This document shows, in pieces, positions 60,328-64,000 of a DNA stretch of 64,000 nt. Both the position numbers and the translations under genes were made by a program. Origin of the DNA: Nocardioides daeguensis (lineage in GTDB: Bacteria > Actinomycetota > Actinomycetes > Propionibacteriales > Nocardioidaceae); assembly GCF_019192965.1 (NCBI RefSeq), contig NZ_JAHTKU010000010.1, positions 248,001 to 312,000 on the forward strand, given 5' to 3'. Below the pieces are notes generated by a model that was not told the DNA's origin, did not search any database, and saw only the letters and a list, made by a program, of their open reading frames with translations. The number at the start of each line of letters is the position of its first letter. The first letter of the stretch is position 1.

Positions 60328-60540
60328 CAGGTCGCGCAGCACGCTCAGCGCGCCGTGTGGGTGCGGCTCGGTGCGCTCGGCCCGCTGGGCCACGGCGAGC
60401 TCGCCCGCACCGGGCCCCGGGTACGACGGCCACGCCGAGCCCGCCGGCCACGAGGGTCACCAGCGTGGAGGTCTCGCCGACCTCGTGCCGGATGTGCCGC
60501 CCCGACTGGGCGGAGGCCTGAACCGTCTCACCTGTCCCGC
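60328..60540 (-). pseudogene. fragment of a LysR substrate-binding domain
   Basis: On the reverse strand a frame reads HEVGETSTLVTLVAGGLGVAVVPG, a typical LysR sensor-domain segment, and breaks off after VVPG; the last part (GELAVAQRAERTEPHPHGAL, then SVLRDLVSG) is found in another frame, so a deletion of about 20 residues has shifted the frame. No helix-turn-helix remains. It is a decayed gene filling the 348-base gap before the DUF2786 gene. Confidence 0.6.
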
Positions 60541-60674
60541 CCGTCACCGGCGGGTTCGTCCGCCCTCCACAGCCCCCGTGCCGTGGCCCGTTCTCCACAG
60601 CCTCGCCGGCGAGACGCGTCGCCCTGTCGACCCCTCCCGCCAGCGTCGTGCTTCCACGACGAACGGAGGCGCCC

Positions 60675-61889
60675 ATGACGGGAGATCGGTACGACGCGCG
60701 CGGGGCGCGTGAGGTCCTGCAACGGTTGCTGTGGCGGCCGACCGGGAGCCGGCAGGTCCCGAGCGCGGACGCGGAGCGGCTCACGGCCTACTCGGTGGCG
60801 ATCGTCGACCCGATGGTGGAGCGTGTCCTGCTCCAGGGCGTCGCCGCGGCGTACGGGCTGGGCTGGCAGCCGGCCGAGGTGGTCCATGCGGTGAGCCGCC
60901 GGCTCGGGCGTGCCGGCGGGAGGCTGGTCGACCTGGCGGTCGTCGCCGACCACGACCGCCGCTCCGGCGCCGTCGACCCGCGCTGGCAGGGTCAGGTGGA
61001 TCGGCTCGCCTCCTGCTCGGAGTCGACCCGGCTCGATTGGCTGCGCCAGTGGCGACGTCGCGAGAGCGTCGCGCGGCCCCGGTGCTACGACACCGCGGCC
61101 GACGTGTGGCGGGTGCTGGCGCGTGTGCCCCGGATACCGGTCCTCGTCCCTCCGCCGGGGGCCGACCCGTCCGTCGTGGAGGTCGTCTCGCCCAGCGGGT
61201 CCACGGCGGCCGACCCGGTCCTCGACCGGATCCGCAAGCTGCTCGCCAAGGCGGAGTCGACGACGTTCGAGGCCGAGGCGGAGGCGTTGACGGCGAAGGC
61301 GCAGCAGCTGATGTCGCGCCAGGCGGTCGACCGGGCCCGGCTCGTCGACCCCGCGGCCGACGGCGGCCCGGGGATGGTCCGGATCCTCCTCGAGCCCCCG
61401 TACGCAGCGGCCAAGGGCGTGCTCCTCGTGGCGGTGGCGGAGGCCAACCGCTGCCGTGCCGTCGAGCTCGGCGGACTCGACCTCGCGGCGGTCGTGGGGC
61501 ATGCCGAGGACCTCGCCACCGTGGAGGTCCTCTTCACCTCCCTGCTCGTGCAGGCGGGCAACGCCCTCGCCTCCGCCGCCCACGGCGCCGGCTCCGGCGC
61601 CCGGCCCCGGTCCACCGCCTTCCGGCAGTCCTTCCACCTCGGCTTCGCGGCCCGGATCCGCGAGCGACTCGCGGCGGTCGAGGCCGCGGTCCTGGCCGAC
61701 CCGGGCTCCAGCGCGTCGCTCCCGGTGCTTCGCTCCCGCGCCGTCGCGGTCGAGGAGGAGGTCGACCGGATCTTCGCGGGTCGCCTGCGCGAGCGCCACG
61801 TCGGGGGCCGGTACGACGCCTGGGGTGCCGCCGAGGGCCGCTCGGCCGCCGACCGGGCCCGGTTGCGCGCTGGCGAGCTCTCGGCGTGA
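60675..61889 (+). CDS. DUF2786-domain protein
   Basis: A 404-residue cytosolic protein starting at ATG 60675 after CGGAGG. The central IRKLLAKAESTTFEAEAEAL is the start of the DUF2786 domain (about residues 190-230), followed by a region with His and Ser residues (FRQSFHLGFAARI) that resembles a degenerate metalloprotease-like fold. The N-terminal 150 residues are Arg-rich and helical. Function unknown; members are scattered in phages and actinobacteria. The Uma2 gene follows 9 bases later. Confidence 0.75.
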   Translation: MTGDRYDARGAREVLQRLLWRPTGSRQVPSADAERLTAYSVAIVDPMVERVLLQGVAAAYGLGWQPAEVVHAVSRRLGRAGGRLVDLAVVADHDRRSGAVDPRWQGQVDRLASCSESTRLDWLRQWRRRESVARPRCYDTAADVWRVLARVPRIPVLVPPPGADPSVVEVVSPSGSTAADPVLDRIRKLLAKAESTTFEAEAEALTAKAQQLMSRQAVDRARLVDPAADGGPGMVRILLEPPYAAAKGVLLVAVAEANRCRAVELGGLDLAAVVGHAEDLATVEVLFTSLLVQAGNALASAAHGAGSGARPRSTAFRQSFHLGFAARIRERLAAVEAAVLADPGSSASLPVLRSRAVAVEEEVDRIFAGRLRERHVGGRYDAWGAAEGRSAADRARLRAGELSA

Positions 61890-61898
61890 GGAGGCACG

Positions 61899-62447
61899 AT
61901 GGAGCACATGACCACCCCGACCCTCGGTCCGGGCCACACCCGCGAGGACCTCGACCGGATGCCCGACGACGGCAACCGCTACGAGCTGCTCGAGGGTGAG
62001 ATCGTCATGTCGCCGGCCCCGTCGTTCGATCACCAGCGCTCGTCCGGCAACCTCTACTACGCGCTGCGGCTCGCCTGCCCGACGGGACTGGTCGTGCTGG
62101 CGGCACCGTTCGACGTGCAGGTGGAGGAGCTGTCGGTGGTCGAGCCCGACCTTCTCGTCGTCGAGCGCGATCGGCCGGAGCAGCGGGGGCTGACGGGCGC
62201 TCCGCTGCTGGTCGTCGAGATCCTCTCGCCGAGCAGCCGCGGCCGCGACCAGGTGCGCAAGAAGCGCATCTACGAGCGCGCCGGTGTGCCGTCGTACTGG
62301 ATCCTCGACCCGGATGTCCCCAGCATCACCGCGTGGGAGCTGCGGGACGGACGCTACGAGGTGGCAGCGCTGGTCGCGGCGGACGAGGAGTGGGCCGCTT
62401 CCGCGCCGTTCGAGGTCACCCTCGTCCCGTCGCGCCTGCTCGACTGA
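61899..62447 (+). CDS. Uma2-family PD-(D/E)xK endonuclease-like protein
   Basis: A 182-residue protein of the Uma2 (DUF820) family. The nuclease-fold residues are visible: [29 protein letters not shown] with the catalytic Asp, [14 protein letters not shown] with Glu and the [19 protein letters not shown] end. The biological target is unknown; such genes are often multi-copy and mobile. ATG 61899 follows GAGGAGG; ATG 61908 is in frame. It is the second gene of a pair with DUF2786. Confidence 0.85.
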   Translation: MEHMTTPTLGPGHTREDLDRMPDDGNRYELLEGEIVMSPAPSFDHQRSSGNLYYALRLACPTGLVVLAAPFDVQVEELSVVEPDLLVVERDRPEQRGLTGAPLLVVEILSPSSRGRDQVRKKRIYERAGVPSYWILDPDVPSITAWELRDGRYEVAALVAADEEWAASAPFEVTLVPSRLLD

Positions 62448-62472
62448 GCACTGCGCTCCGGGGAGTTCCCGG

Positions 62473-62489
62473 GTTCGCCGTCGGCGAAC
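62473..62489. promoter_or_regulatory. ClgR-type box upstream of lon
   Basis: GTTCGC-CGTCG-GCGAAC, a perfect dyad of the ClgR form GTTCGC-N5-GCG(AAC), 38 bases before lon. ClgR activates lon and clp genes in actinobacteria. Confidence 0.75.
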
Positions 62490-62527
62490 GCCGGAACACC
62501 GCAAACCCGGAATGCATTGGAAGGTGC

Positions 62528-64000
<1,473 letters not shown>

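Overview
The window comes from a very GC-rich actinobacterium. Gene content and order (mycothiol synthesis by MshA, a mycothiol-type DinB enzyme, CarD, SenX3-RegX3 next to PhoU, the order tRNA-Gln / glmU / prs / rplY / pth) point to Nocardioides or a close relative in the Nocardioidaceae. The genus is inferred from gene content alone. Start codons are often GTG. At least a dozen genes have a TAnnnT -10 box 6-8 bases before the start codon, the signature of leaderless transcripts.

Layout. 1-8.5 kb: tail of an amino-acid dehydrogenase, a flavin amine oxidase, a MerR-controlled zinc alcohol dehydrogenase, a divergent LysR/MFS pair, a secreted phospholipase D-like protein and an SDR. 8.7-11.4 kb: typA and an aspartate/glutamate racemase. 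11.4-14.6 kb: a compact lasso-peptide-like RiPP locus holding a 33-residue precursor, a B2 leader peptidase (CTG start), an HPr-kinase-like peptide kinase, a PqqD/B1 leader-binding protein and, divergently, a nucleotidyltransferase. No lasso cyclase (asparagine-synthetase homologue) or transporter is present. This is the most unusual system here. 14.6-19.6 kb: an SDR, mshA with a YbjN-domain gene, and two secreted P-domain paralogues. 19.7-30.9 kb: an ECF42-type sigma factor with its DGPF partner, two EamA exporters, the RegX3/SenX3-PhoU phosphate region with a PHO box, an MFS/TetR pair with twin operators, gpmA with a lipoprotein gene, and a UbiA-type prenyltransferase with an acidic extension. 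31-39 kb: carD, an IspD-like degenerate paralogue, ispD, ispF, a membrane-anchored molybdenum oxidoreductase, a C39-type peptidase, cysS and rlmB. 39-50.5 kb: a metallophosphoesterase, an LppU-like protein with a likely frameshift, tRNA-Gln, glmU, prs, an ATPase with a palindromic operator, a DinB/MarR pair, rplY, pth and cysQ. 50.5-64 kb: a VOC protein, AlkB, a two-gene WXG-like operon, an HD protein, RtcB, a PadR/MFS pair, TrpB2 divergent from chorismate mutase, an OhrR-like regulator, a DUF2786 protein, a Uma2 nuclease and the 5' part of lon with a ClgR-type box.

Several regulator-transporter pairs carry readable operators in their divergent promoters. The non-coding space also holds repeats: two copies of a roughly 205-bp inverted-repeat element (36.5 and 59.0 kb), a block of units with exact 22-base period after pth, a 163-bp inverted-repeat element at 53.1 kb, and 63-bp direct repeats after prs. 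Two decayed gene fragments (an alpha/beta hydrolase and a LysR sensor domain) lie at 59.3 and 60.4 kb.
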